A stretch of DNA of 64,000 nt, from assembly GCA_041736705.1 (NCBI GenBank), contig JBGSTC010000025.1, forward strand, positions 92,474 to 156,473, written 5' to 3'. Under the pieces are notes generated by a model. It saw only the letters and a program-made list of their open reading frames with translations, was not told the DNA's origin and did not search any database. Origin of the DNA: GWE2-51-13 sp041736705 (GTDB taxonomy: Bacteria; Bacillota_I; Bacilli_A; Erysipelotrichales; Erysipelotrichaceae). Position 1 is the stretch's first letter. Every line of letters begins with the position of its first letter. A program made the position numbers and the translations under genes. Positions 17,892 to 26,245 of this stretch are shown one piece after another.

Positions 17892-18655
17892 GCGACTTTA
17901 CCTCCGGCTGTTTTGCTTCCGATCGTATAGTCGACATAGGCGAAGACCGCCGCGACGACAACGATGGAAATGACGCTAACTTTGAATACGGTGAATAGGA
18001 TGAAGCCGAAGACGAAGAATACGAATTGGAAATTGCTCTTGACGATCATCTTGAGGATGAGCGTAAATCCGACGATCGGCAACATCGCACCGAAGATATT
18101 GATGATTCCGGCGAGTTGCGGAGGAATCGAACTGATGAACTTGGTCATGACATCGACACCCAATAAACAAGCGAACAGAATCGGGAAGAAACGGAAAATG
18201 AATTGGAATAGATTCCCGAAAATCGGAACGCCTGCCGCTAAATCGAGTTTTCCCTCATTGATCAGTTTTTCCTGTAAGTGAACCCAATATACATTGACGA
18301 TTTTCGTCAGGTTGAAAATCAAAACCCCGAGTAGACTTAGCGGTACGGAAATCGCAACCGCATATTCGATGGATGCATTGGACATAAGCGCCAACGGGAT
18401 CCCGATATACGCCGCGAAGTTGATGTCGGCCGGGATGACTCCGCCGACGGTAACCAAACCGATATACATCGCTTGAATCGCACAACCAAGGATGATCCCT
18501 TGTTTTACGTCCCCTAGAATGATTCCAATCAACATACCGGCAACCAACGGACGTCCGATCGTCCACCAACCACCCATATTCCCCATTAAAGGAATCGACC
18601 AGTTCGCTGCGGAATAACCGAGTAAAGCAATTAGAAATGCTTGCCAAAATGCCAT
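17888..18655 (-). CDS. PTS mannose-family EIIC (locus B)
   Basis: This 255-residue hydrophobic protein has about seven to eight membrane segments and the family pattern GRPLVAGMLIGIILGDVKQG near residue 33. It forms the sugar channel with IID; phosphate comes through IIA and IIB encoded upstream. It is the third gene of the operon, 42 bp after IIB. Confidence 0.92.
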   Translation of the reverse strand: MAFWQAFLIALLGYSAANWSIPLMGNMGGWWTIGRPLVAGMLIGIILGDVKQGIILGCAIQAMYIGLVTVGGVIPADINFAAYIGIPLALMSNASIEYAVAISVPLSLLGVLIFNLTKIVNVYWVHLQEKLINEGKLDLAAGVPIFGNLFQFIFRFFPILFACLLGVDVMTKFISSIPPQLAGIINIFGAMLPIVGFTLILKMIVKSNFQFVFFVFGFILFTVFKVSVISIVVVAAVFAYVDYTIGSKTAGGKVA

Positions 18656-18697
18656 CTTGTTCTCCTTTCAAGATTTGTTGTTCACATCATCTTTGTA

Positions 18698-19186
18698 TTA
18701 CTTGAATAATTTCTCTACGCTTGTCCATTCAACGAATTTCTGTCCGCTACCAATCGAATTGAAGAAAACTCGAACCCCTTGCTTTGTTAGTGTTTTACAA
18801 GCATCGGCTTCTTCTTGATTCAATGCGGCATAGGGCGTGCAGATGATGCATCCATTACGAATTGTTTGCGGACCGATGTTAAGACTGTCCGGAAGCGCAT
18901 TGATCTTTTCTCTCAATTGAACAAAGGTTTGCGGTTTCTTCATGAGTAACAACGTGCTACTTTCATCGTTCATCGCAGTCATGATCGCTTCTCTGGATCC
19001 TTCAAGCGTATGCACCGAAGCACTGATCGATTTAGGGATCGCCGCCGTGAAGATCGACTTGATGATCGCGTTTGTCGCCGTAAAGTCGTCCACAACGATG
19101 ATATTTCGTATCGTATATTCATTAATGATGTACGTCATGCACTGCCCATGGATCAAACGATCGTCGCATCTAACAAGTTTCAGCAT
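18698..19186 (-). CDS. PTS mannose-family EIIB (locus B)
   Basis: The 162-residue cytoplasmic IIB has the active-site histidine in CDDRLIHGQ near residue 15, phosphorylated by IIA and passed to the incoming sugar. The start is the ATG behind AAAGGAGG; a longer frame to 19282 would extend deep into the IIA gene. It overlaps the IIA stop by 17 bp, so the two are probably translationally coupled. Confidence 0.93.
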   Translation of the reverse strand: MLKLVRCDDRLIHGQCMTYIINEYTIRNIIVVDDFTATNAIIKSIFTAAIPKSISASVHTLEGSREAIMTAMNDESSTLLLMKKPQTFVQLREKINALPDSLNIGPQTIRNGCIICTPYAALNQEEADACKTLTKQGVRVFFNSIGSGQKFVEWTSVEKLFK

Positions 19187-19604
19187 TTTTTTCCTCCTTT
19201 CCTTCACAAAAAACATCATCAGATGATGTGAATGCCGAATAAGCGGGACTCGAATCCTTAACCTGCTGAATGATATTTTCAATCGAATTACCTTCGATAC
19301 TACGCAGAATCAACATTTCGATCACCATCGGAAGACTCGCTCCGCTGACAACCCAATTCTTAATGTGATAGATGCATACCAATGCGGCGTTATATGGACT
19401 CGCGTTCACCATGTCCGTTACGTAGATACACCCTTCGTCGAAATCTTTTGTCAACTCTTTAAGTTTCTCACTGTACTCCATCAACTCATCATGAAAAGTA
19501 AAACCTAAGGCAACGAATTTCTCTTGTTCACCGGCAATCATTTCGCAAGCTTCTTTTAAACCTGCGGCAAATCCTGCGTGGGTACAAATCGCGATTCCGA
19601 TCAT
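19170..19604 (-). CDS. PTS mannose-family EIIA (locus B)
   Basis: The 144-residue protein has the IIA-Man active-site histidine at position 9 (CTHAGFAAG), phosphorylated by HPr. It is the first gene of the locus B operon and diverges from the GntR gene at 19753. The family DLYGGS loop is replaced by TDMVNASPYN, a common variation among these subunits. Confidence 0.9.
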   Translation of the reverse strand: MIGIAICTHAGFAAGLKEACEMIAGEQEKFVALGFTFHDELMEYSEKLKELTKDFDEGCIYVTDMVNASPYNAALVCIYHIKNWVVSGASLPMVIEMLILRSIEGNSIENIIQQVKDSSPAYSAFTSSDDVFCEGKEEKNAETC

Positions 19605-19651
19605 GTGTATGTTCCCCGTTTCTTCGATTAAATGTTATCATCTGAATTTGC

Positions 19652-19667
19652 AAATGTAAACACATTT
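19652..19667. promoter_or_regulatory. Candidate GntR operator between locus B PTS and its regulator
   Basis: A perfect inverted repeat AAATGT-AAAC-ACATTT lies in the 148-bp AT-rich divergent region, 48 bp upstream of the IIA start. Its size suits a HutC/UTRA-type GntR dimer. Confidence 0.5.
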
Positions 19668-19752
19668 ATGATTAATATATTTATTTGTATTTTAATGTAA
19701 ATATATAGATGTCCGGCAACGTTTCATATATAATACATTTGAGGTGATTCTT

Positions 19753-20466
19753 ATGAAAAAAAGTTTAGCTCTCTACCGTACGATCGAAAATGACCTTACC
19801 GAGAAGATCATTACCGGTTACTATAAGCCCAACGAACTCATCCCGACCGAACTCGAACTAACCAAGATCTACAAGGTTTCTCGCGTCACGATACGGAAGG
19901 CGACGGATCGACTTGTCGCCCATGGTTTACTTACCCGAACCCCCGGATTCGGTTCGATCGTTAAGCCTTCCTCCTTCCCGCACAAAACCGTGGAGCACCT
20001 TTCGTTTACGGAAGAAATCAGGGCACAGGGAAAATCCCCGAGGTTTGTCGTTACCCTCTTTTCAGTCCAGGAAGCCACACCGCAGATCGCAAGCATCCTG
20101 CAGATGAACGAGCGTGAAATGGTCTACTACTTCGAAAGGGCGTGTTACTGCGATGATGAAGTGATTCAATTCGAAAAAACCTACATGTCGATCAAGAAAT
20201 ACCCCGATTTGAGTATCAGTTATCTTGAAAACAGCAAGTTCCATTATGTTGAAGAGACACGCGGACTCAAGATCGATGTTTCGGTACATACCGTCGTACC
20301 GATGCTACCTTCCGAGAGAGTCGCGAAAATGTTCAACATCGATCGATACACACCCATTCTGAAAGTGAACAATACGACCTATCTTTCCAACGGCGAGGTC
20401 ATGGACTACACCGAACAATATTTGAACTCAACCAAGTATCAGACAAAATACGTTCGAATTCGATAA
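19753..20466 (+). CDS. GntR family (HutC/UTRA) transcriptional regulator
   Basis: The 237-residue protein has an N-terminal GntR winged helix (residues about 1-70, with LELTKIYKVSRVTIRKA as its recognition region) and a C-terminal UTRA ligand-binding domain (about 90-235) of the type that binds phosphosugars such as glucosamine 6-phosphate. It faces the locus B operon and most likely represses it until the PTS product accumulates. The start is the ATG seven bases after GAGGTG. A clear terminator follows. Confidence 0.9.
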   Translation: MKKSLALYRTIENDLTEKIITGYYKPNELIPTELELTKIYKVSRVTIRKATDRLVAHGLLTRTPGFGSIVKPSSFPHKTVEHLSFTEEIRAQGKSPRFVVTLFSVQEATPQIASILQMNEREMVYYFERACYCDDEVIQFEKTYMSIKKYPDLSISYLENSKFHYVEETRGLKIDVSVHTVVPMLPSERVAKMFNIDRYTPILKVNNTTYLSNGEVMDYTEQYLNSTKYQTKYVRIR

Positions 20467-20471
20467 GGATA

Positions 20472-20496
20472 AAGCGGGAAGTCCCCGCTTTTTTTT
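20472..20496 (+). terminator. Rho-independent terminator of the GntR gene
   Basis: A 7-bp stem (20472-20478 with 20484-20490) is followed directly by a run of T, six bases after the stop codon. Confidence 0.9.
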
Positions 20497-20584
20497 GTTC
20501 GGTTGATTGTTGAATACACACAAACCTAATCGTCATCGATGGATTCCATCATGTAAAAAGTAATCATGGATCAAGCATAGAAAT

Positions 20585-20615
20585 AGAAAAGCGATTCATG
20601 AAGGTGAATCGCTTT
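20585..20615 (-). terminator. Terminator of the locus C operon
   Basis: An 11-bp stem (20588-20598 with 20605-20615) overlaps the ChbG stop codon and is followed on the minus strand by TTTTCTATTTC. Confidence 0.6.
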
Positions 20616-21363
20616 ATACTTCCCTGAAACTGATGACTTCGATCTTCTCTTCCCGTAAGTATGCCATCACCTTCACATCCGTCACCAGTGCGTAGTCCAA
20701 GGTACGCTCCAAGTTCAGACTCGACATCCTGAGGATGTCTTGGTCGACGAATCCCGGATGCAAGACAAACAAACTTAAGTCCTGGGTGAGTTTCAGCACT
20801 TCCGTAAAGTACTCATGCATCGGCCGTTGGGTTTTATAGAAGTCATACTGCGACGCATGCCATTGCGGCACATCCCATGGCGCGGGTTGATGGTGGGGTA
20901 GGATCTTGATGCCGTATTGTTTTGCGACGTACGCGATGGCTTCTGTGATGCTTTCGGATCCGACCGCATGCCCTTCGATGTATTCCGGCCGTTTCCCGTT
21001 CAACTCGATGAATCGTTTGACTTGGGCGTCGCACTCGATGATCAGTTCATCAAGGACGAACGGGTCGAGTCCTTGTGCGAGTTGTTCGCGCCGGACTTTG
21101 GATGAAATGAAGGTCTGCTCGGGGGTCAAGAGATTGGGGATTAACATCGGGTCGGCACATGGTTCCCCCACGATATAGTTTACGTGAAGTCCTAGACACA
21201 AATCGGGATAATCCTTGATCCAAAGGGCGGCGTTCTTCGCGGCAGGCATGTTCACCATCATCCCGGTGTTTTTCACGATGCCGTTCTTATGCGCCAACAA
21301 AATCCCCAAACTTACCGCATCGGTGAATCCGAAATCGTCGGCTTTTACCAATAAACGCTTCAT
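20614..21363 (-). CDS. ChbG/YdjC family carbohydrate deacetylase
   Basis: The 249-residue protein has the metal-binding motifs of the family: KADDFGFT at residues 7-14 with the ADD pair, GLHVNY near residue 58 and EGHAVGS near residue 129. Known members remove an N-acetyl group from chitobiose, chitotriose or related sugars, some in phosphorylated form. It directly follows nagA (no gap) at the end of the locus C operon, so the imported substrate is probably an acetylated amino-sugar phosphate or oligosaccharide. Confidence 0.9.
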   Translation of the reverse strand: MKRLLVKADDFGFTDAVSLGILLAHKNGIVKNTGMMVNMPAAKNAALWIKDYPDLCLGLHVNYIVGEPCADPMLIPNLLTPEQTFISSKVRREQLAQGLDPFVLDELIIECDAQVKRFIELNGKRPEYIEGHAVGSESITEAIAYVAKQYGIKILPHHQPAPWDVPQWHASQYDFYKTQRPMHEYFTEVLKLTQDLSLFVLHPGFVDQDILRMSSLNLERTLDYALVTDVKVMAYLREEKIEVISFREV

Positions 21364-22557
21364 TTAGTACAACTCCTTCTTGAAGAATTCCGGATTGAAG
21401 AGATCGGTGTCGAAATTACGATCATAAACGATTTCCCCGTTCACAACCGTCTTTTTAACGTTGAAAGAGTCGTCGATGACGATGAAGTCCGCGTCTTTCC
21501 CCGGGGTAAGCAATCCTTTGGTTTCCCCGTATCCGTATTTTCGACAAGGGTTCAGACTTGCCATCCGACTTACGGTTTCAAGCGGGATCCCTAAGATCTC
21601 CACCAAGTTCTTCATGCCGTAAAGCACTGGCATCGTACTTCCCATCAACCGACCCGTATCGCTTAAGCTAAAGCCCTCGGGGGTGATCGTGACATTCATG
21701 TCCTTGAAGAGCGGATATCTTCCGCAAGGGGCACCGGAAAGCGGCGTACAGTCGGAAATCATCATGAAACGATCGTAGTCTTTGACTTTGAAATAGATCT
21801 TCAGCATATTCAGATCCACATGCTTCCCGTCGCAGATGATCTCGCAGTCGACGCTCTCATGAAGCAGCGCCGCCCCGAGTCCGCCGATATCGCGATGATG
21901 AAGCCCGGTCATGACATTGCCGGTATGCGTGGACACGGTGATCCCCGCATCGAACGCTTTGGTCGCCTCTTCATAATTCATGTCGCTGTGGGCATAGGCA
22001 AGGGTGATCCCTTCGGATAAGAAATAATCCCTGATTTCCTCGATGCCCGGGATTTCCGGTGCCAGCGCCACAAGTTTCAGCCATCCTCCCGCATCCTCCA
22101 CCATCCCTTTGGCGGTTTCAAGATCGACGGTCGGCCATCCGGTTTTAATCCCCTTCTCGCCGACCCGGTTCAACCAGGGTCCTTCGCTGTGGATGCCAAG
22201 GATCTGCGCCCCGTCGTGTCGGTTATCATCCGCCAGCTCGGCGATCACGCGAAACAGACTACGATCGGCGGTCGGCAGAATCGAGGTCACGCCTTGGGAA
22301 GCGATCCCCTTAAGATAACCCAATACATTCTTCTTTCCTTCTTCACGATCCCCGGTCCCCATCAGGCTATAGCCAAGCGAACCGTGATTATGCGTATCGA
22401 AAATGCCCGGTAGAATGCGGTCGTTTCCGCAATCCACGACATCCATGCTTTCGACTTCGGTTTCAAACGATACGATACTGGAATCTTCGATGACCAGATA
22501 TCCGTCTTGTAGACCGGATTCAGTCAAGATGCGAGTTGATTTATACGCGGTTTTCAT
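21364..22557 (-). CDS. nagA: N-acetylglucosamine-6-phosphate deacetylase
   Basis: The 397-residue amidohydrolase has the expected metal and catalytic elements: DTHNHGSLG near residue 53, HSEGPW near 127, AHSDMNYEEA and THTGNVMTGLHH further on, and the catalytic Asp in MISDCTPLSG. It hydrolyses N-acetylglucosamine 6-phosphate to glucosamine 6-phosphate and acetate in the cytoplasm. The ATG at 22557 overlaps the previous stop (ATGA); a longer frame would lie inside the upstream gene. No nagB is visible in the window, although SIS-domain proteins could fill a deaminase-like role. Confidence 0.93.
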   Translation of the reverse strand: MKTAYKSTRILTESGLQDGYLVIEDSSIVSFETEVESMDVVDCGNDRILPGIFDTHNHGSLGYSLMGTGDREEGKKNVLGYLKGIASQGVTSILPTADRSLFRVIAELADDNRHDGAQILGIHSEGPWLNRVGEKGIKTGWPTVDLETAKGMVEDAGGWLKLVALAPEIPGIEEIRDYFLSEGITLAYAHSDMNYEEATKAFDAGITVSTHTGNVMTGLHHRDIGGLGAALLHESVDCEIICDGKHVDLNMLKIYFKVKDYDRFMMISDCTPLSGAPCGRYPLFKDMNVTITPEGFSLSDTGRLMGSTMPVLYGMKNLVEILGIPLETVSRMASLNPCRKYGYGETKGLLTPGKDADFIVIDDSFNVKKTVVNGEIVYDRNFDTDLFNPEFFKKELY

Positions 22558-23486
22558 ACATTTTTTCCTTCCACGGTGTCCACGATCGCGCACTTGATCT
22601 TTTCAAGGCGGTCGAGATCCACTTTATAGTCTTTACGGTTACGCGTCGAGGTGACGACGAATTCCTGATTGCGAATCGATCCTGAAATCAAAAGCATGCC
22701 TTTCTTAAATAAACCGAACGCGTGGTTGAGCGAACCCTGCGTATCCGACTTCAATGACATTTCGTTCATGTAATTGTGTTGAAACTGTTGTGCGGTTTGG
22801 ATACATGAAGCTTCGTGCGCTAGAACCAAGGTTTCCCCAACCGCCAAGCAATCCAAGATCAATACGTTGGCGCTTTCCGGAATCAACTTCATCGCTTTGA
22901 TTTCATTATACCCCTCGGCGTGCAGGACCGCATGGTCAACGAAGATCATCGCCGTGTTTTCTCTCAACTTCTTTTCCTTCAGCAGCTCAAGCATCACGAC
23001 GATCGAAGCGCTGTTGCGGTTATGGTTGATCGGATTCGCGAACCCCTGCATGAACTTGAAAATGAAGATCAGAGCCAGAAAACCAAGGAGTAGGCCGATC
23101 AACTGAATCCCCTGTCCTTGCGCCGATGAATTCAAGATTAGATAGACGACGAGGGAAAACATGAGGAATCCAAGGATGGACTGCACTAAAAGTTGGACCG
23201 AATCGGTCAAGAAATTCTTATGGGGGTGAAACGGGGCGTAAACAGTATTCGGAATAAACAATTGCGACGGCGTATCATAGGAAGCCATCACGACCCATTC
23301 CGCTTTCTTAGGGTTCCCCACAACGAGATGCTGGTTGGGTTTGTACTTGGTTTTCGATGAAACAAGAGTTGAATCCCATCCTTGTTTCTTCGCTTCGACG
23401 ACGACTTCTTCAAGAAACCAGGCTTTCTGCTTCTTCGTATAGCGTTTGCCTAAGGTTATCCCGAAATGAAACAGCAGGTCTTTCAT
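22554..23486 (-). CDS. Membrane protein with M28-peptidase-like domain
   Basis: The 310-residue protein begins with a soluble segment, has two membrane helices (about 103-122 and 126-145), and then a domain reminiscent of M28 zinc peptidases: NHNRNSASIVVMLELL resembles the M28 DN(S/A)SGVA helix, and FVDHAVLHAEGYNEI the following strand. The usual set of zinc ligands is not all evident, so activity is uncertain. It lies between PTS IID and nagA in locus C and is coupled to nagA by an ATGA overlap. I do not recognise a named family; any role in the amino-sugar pathway is inferred from position. Confidence 0.6.
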   Translation of the reverse strand: MKDLLFHFGITLGKRYTKKQKAWFLEEVVVEAKKQGWDSTLVSSKTKYKPNQHLVVGNPKKAEWVVMASYDTPSQLFIPNTVYAPFHPHKNFLTDSVQLLVQSILGFLMFSLVVYLILNSSAQGQGIQLIGLLLGFLALIFIFKFMQGFANPINHNRNSASIVVMLELLKEKKLRENTAMIFVDHAVLHAEGYNEIKAMKLIPESANVLILDCLAVGETLVLAHEASCIQTAQQFQHNYMNEMSLKSDTQGSLNHAFGLFKKGMLLISGSIRNQEFVVTSTRNRKDYKVDLDRLEKIKCAIVDTVEGKNV

Positions 23487-23508
23487 GGTTTCTCCTTTCT
23501 GAAGAAAG

Positions 23509-23535
23509 GGGAAAGGGCAACAGTTGCCCTTTCCC
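23509..23535 (-). repeat. Intercistronic stem-loop after PTS IID (locus C)
   Basis: A 12-bp perfect GC-rich stem (23509-23520 with 23524-23535, 3-base loop) lies 9 bp after the IID stop. A CTTTCTT tract follows on the minus strand, so it may also terminate some transcripts. Confidence 0.7.
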
Positions 23536-23543
23536 TGGGTTTT

Positions 23544-24362
23544 CTAGAAAATTCCGAGGAAGGCGAAGAGGACGGAGAGCGCCATGATCCCAAGGACCAA
23601 GGTGATCGGCTTAAAGCCTTTCTTAATCAGACTGACAAGCAGGAAGACCAATCCGATCGACAGGATCCCCGGCATGATGGCGTTGATCGTATCCAACACG
23701 ACGACGGAAGTATCCCCGACTTTGATCGTCCATGCCAGTCCGACGTTGACCATCTGGGCGACCATCGCCCCGATCATCGTCAACCCGACGATGGCGGCCG
23801 ATTTCGTCAGCGCTTCCATCAAACCGGATTGGAAGACACGGTCGATGAAGGTCGTGCCCATGGTATACCCGATGCGCAGGAGATACCACTTGGCCACCCC
23901 TTGAAGACCGCCGTACATCGCGATGAAGATGATCGTCCCGAGGAAGTTGCCTTGCGAACAAAGTCCGATGGCGATCCCCGCGGCGATGACGCGTACGACG
24001 TTGAAGAAGAAGCTATCGCCGATCCCGGCGGTCGGTCCCATCAAAGCGACCTTGATGTTTTCGATCGTGTCATCGGTGACCGATCCTTTTTCGACTTTTT
24101 CCTTTTCCATCGCATAGGTCAGGCCGGCGATGAAGTTAAACATGACGGCGTGGGTGTTGAAGAAGTTGTTATGGCGTTTCAGTGCGGCTTTGCGTCCTTC
24201 TTCATCCCCTTTATACAACTCGTTGATCGCGGGGGAAAGCGTCAGCGTGAAGGCGCTGCCTTCCATCTTGACCATGTTGAAACCTGCGAAGACCGTCCCG
24301 GAGAACAGGAACATCTTGTTGAGGATTTTCTTCTCCGTCGCAGTGTAATTGAATTTCGCCAT
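23544..24362 (-). CDS. PTS mannose-family EIID (locus C)
   Basis: The 272-residue IID subunit carries the conserved HNNFFNTHAVM block near residue 64 and the VALMGPTAGIGDSFF loop near residue 107, with membrane helices in the second half. It overlaps the IIC stop by one base and is the fourth gene of the operon, before the M28-like gene. NagA and ChbG downstream point to an acetylated amino-sugar substrate. Confidence 0.93.
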   Translation of the reverse strand: MAKFNYTATEKKILNKMFLFSGTVFAGFNMVKMEGSAFTLTLSPAINELYKGDEEGRKAALKRHNNFFNTHAVMFNFIAGLTYAMEKEKVEKGSVTDDTIENIKVALMGPTAGIGDSFFFNVVRVIAAGIAIGLCSQGNFLGTIIFIAMYGGLQGVAKWYLLRIGYTMGTTFIDRVFQSGLMEALTKSAAIVGLTMIGAMVAQMVNVGLAWTIKVGDTSVVVLDTINAIMPGILSIGLVFLLVSLIKKGFKPITLVLGIMALSVLFAFLGIF

Positions 24363-25150
24363 TAGAAGAAGTCCTCGCTTTCTTTCGTCGGGTTGATCTG
24401 GGCGTTCTTGAGTTCGACCAGTTTCTTTTCATTGTAGAAATACATGACGGCGACGACACCGGCGAGAATCGCGATCGCCAAGGTCGGTAGACTGAGATAC
24501 TTCGCCAAGACGAAACCGACGAAGAAGAAGGCGCCGACTTCCTTGTTCCAAATCATCGAGGTAATGATCGAGAACCCGACGGCGGTCATCATGCCGCTCG
24601 CTTTACCCAAGCCGGTCATCACGAAGACAGGCAGGGATGCCAGGAAGGCATTCAATCCGTCGACACCGTAGGCGATGGCGAGGAACAAGGTAACCATCGA
24701 GGCGATACGTGCGAAGAAGAGGTCGAAGACGATGAGCTGGATACCGAATTTCTTCATATCCCCCTTAGCCGCCAAGGCTTCCCAATACGGAGCCAAACCG
24801 GCATACATCGAGAAAAACAATCCGTTGAATGAAGCCATGATGGTTCCGATCGGCATCGCGATCGCCAATCCGGCTTCGATGCTCGACCCGGAGAGAACCG
24901 TGTATGCGACGGCGATGATCGAACTGGTCAAGGCATCCGCCGGAACGGATCCTCCGATCGGCGAAATCCCCATGAAGATCGCTTCAAGAGCGGCCCCCAT
25001 GATGATCCCTGTGTTGAAATCGCCAAGCACCAACCCTGCGATCGGAGCGGCGACGATGGGACGTGTGAAGACTTGCCATGAAGTCAACGTTAAGTCCAAA
25101 GCATTCAATAGCCAATAGACGAAGACGAGTGATAATGCGCTTTGTGCCAT
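24362..25150 (-). CDS. PTS mannose-family EIIC (locus C)
   Basis: The 262-residue polytopic protein has the IIC signature FTRPIVAAPIAGLVLGDFNTG near residue 27 (written in the family as a proline- and glycine-rich loop) and about eight membrane segments. It forms the translocation channel with IID. The gene lies 24 bp after IIB. Confidence 0.92.
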   Translation of the reverse strand: MAQSALSLVFVYWLLNALDLTLTSWQVFTRPIVAAPIAGLVLGDFNTGIIMGAALEAIFMGISPIGGSVPADALTSSIIAVAYTVLSGSSIEAGLAIAMPIGTIMASFNGLFFSMYAGLAPYWEALAAKGDMKKFGIQLIVFDLFFARIASMVTLFLAIAYGVDGLNAFLASLPVFVMTGLGKASGMMTAVGFSIITSMIWNKEVGAFFFVGFVLAKYLSLPTLAIAILAGVVAVMYFYNEKKLVELKNAQINPTKESEDFF

Positions 25151-25174
25151 AAAATTTCTTTCCCTTTCCTTTTT

Positions 25175-25666
25175 TTATTTAAAGATACGACTCACATCTT
25201 CCGCGGCTTCTTCGGGCGTCGTTTGATAGATGCACTTCAGGCCGGTCGCGACGAGTTTGCGGAATTCCTCGACTTCCATCTCGTTGCAATAGATGTTTCT
25301 GCCGTATGCTTTTCTGGGTTTACCGGGAACATCCGGCGCGATGCGTCCGTAGTTTCCCACATTGATGAACGGAATGTTCTTGACCTGTTCGATGATGGTC
25401 ACGGCGTCTTTGGGGTTGTTGACGAGAACCATGATTTTCAGCGATGTCGCCCGCGGATCGTTGATCAGGACGATGGACTCTTCGATGGTCTTGATGGCGG
25501 TCTTGATCCCGGCGGGTGCCGCCATCATCAATGATTTCTGGATCAGCGGATTGGCCGCCGCGGCGTCGTTGGCCACCACGATATGGCTTACCCCGGTATG
25601 CTTGGACCATTTGATCGCGATCTGTCCGTGGATCAAGCGTTCGTCGATTCTGAAGAATGTGATCAT
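25175..25666 (-). CDS. PTS mannose-family EIIB (locus C)
   Basis: The 163-residue cytoplasmic subunit has the phosphorylated histidine in IDERLIHGQ near residue 13. It passes phosphate from IIA to the sugar bound by IIC/IID. It lies 12 bp after the IIA gene. Confidence 0.93.
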   Translation of the reverse strand: MITFFRIDERLIHGQIAIKWSKHTGVSHIVVANDAAAANPLIQKSLMMAAPAGIKTAIKTIEESIVLINDPRATSLKIMVLVNNPKDAVTIIEQVKNIPFINVGNYGRIAPDVPGKPRKAYGRNIYCNEMEVEEFRKLVATGLKCIYQTTPEEAAEDVSRIFK

Positions 25667-25678
25667 ACTGCCCTCTTT

Positions 25679-26089
25679 CTAGAAAAAGTCCTCTTGGACG
25701 ATTTCTGCATGGTCGTGTTTCACCAAACACAACGCGTTTCTGCTTTCTTGTAGGATGGATTGAAGCTCATCTTCATTCAGATGCGATTCCCCCGCCACAA
25801 GCTCCAACACCACGGCCAGGTTCACACCGGCGATCAGATAGGTATCTTCCCGGTCGCTATAGCGGTAGAGGATTTGGTTGACGCTGCCTCCGTATAGGTC
25901 GGAAAGCAGGAATTTTTGGTCGGTGTCGCTACACTTTGCATAGAACGCTTCGATCCCGTCTTCCACCCTTGTCTGGTCCATGTAGGCATCCAAGACCGTG
26001 ACGTGATCCGCACTCCCCAATAAAATCTCAAGTGAACTCTTCATCCCGGACGCCAATCGTCCGTGTGAAGCGATGATGAATTTCCGCAT
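25679..26089 (-). CDS. PTS mannose-family EIIA (locus C)
   Basis: The 136-residue protein has the active histidine at position 9 (IIASHGRLASG) and the SDLYGGSVNQ loop near residue 63. The ATG at 26089 follows GGGAGG; the longer frame runs through the promoter region. It is the first gene of the locus C operon and follows the PRD regulator on the same strand after a terminator and a 147-bp control region. Confidence 0.92.
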   Translation of the reverse strand: MRKFIIASHGRLASGMKSSLEILLGSADHVTVLDAYMDQTRVEDGIEAFYAKCSDTDQKFLLSDLYGGSVNQILYRYSDREDTYLIAGVNLAVVLELVAGESHLNEDELQSILQESRNALCLVKHDHAEIVQEDFF

Positions 26090-26107
26090 GGTTCCTCCCT
26101 TTGCCTT

Positions 26108-26121
26108 GTTAGCGCTCTCAA
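26108..26121. promoter_or_regulatory. Candidate catabolite-responsive element (cre) upstream of locus C
   Basis: The minus strand reads TGAGAGCGCTAACA, one mismatch from the CcpA consensus TGNAANCGNTNNCA. It lies about 20 bp upstream of the IIA start and just downstream of a TATAGT -10-like element, a position suited to repression by glucose. Confidence 0.5.
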
Positions 26122-26221
26122 ACGTACAACTATAGTTTAATTGCACTTTACCTTCTTTTGTATGGAACGAACAAACGAAAAGAAAGTGTAATTTCACTTT
26201 TTTCATCTGGTAAGGTGCAAT

Positions 26222-26245
26222 AAAAAGTCCGAGGTTCACTCGGAC
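26222..26245 (-). terminator. Rho-independent terminator of the PRD regulator gene
   Basis: A 7-bp stem (26227-26233 with 26239-26245) overlaps the regulator stop codon and is followed on the minus strand by TTTTT. It insulates the locus C promoter. Confidence 0.8.

Noticed and set aside
23466..24365. Long plus-strand frame (299 codons) opposite the locus C IID gene
   Set aside because: It is the mirror of a clear IID gene, has a very charged composition without domain logic and no ribosome site. It results from codon bias on the other strand.
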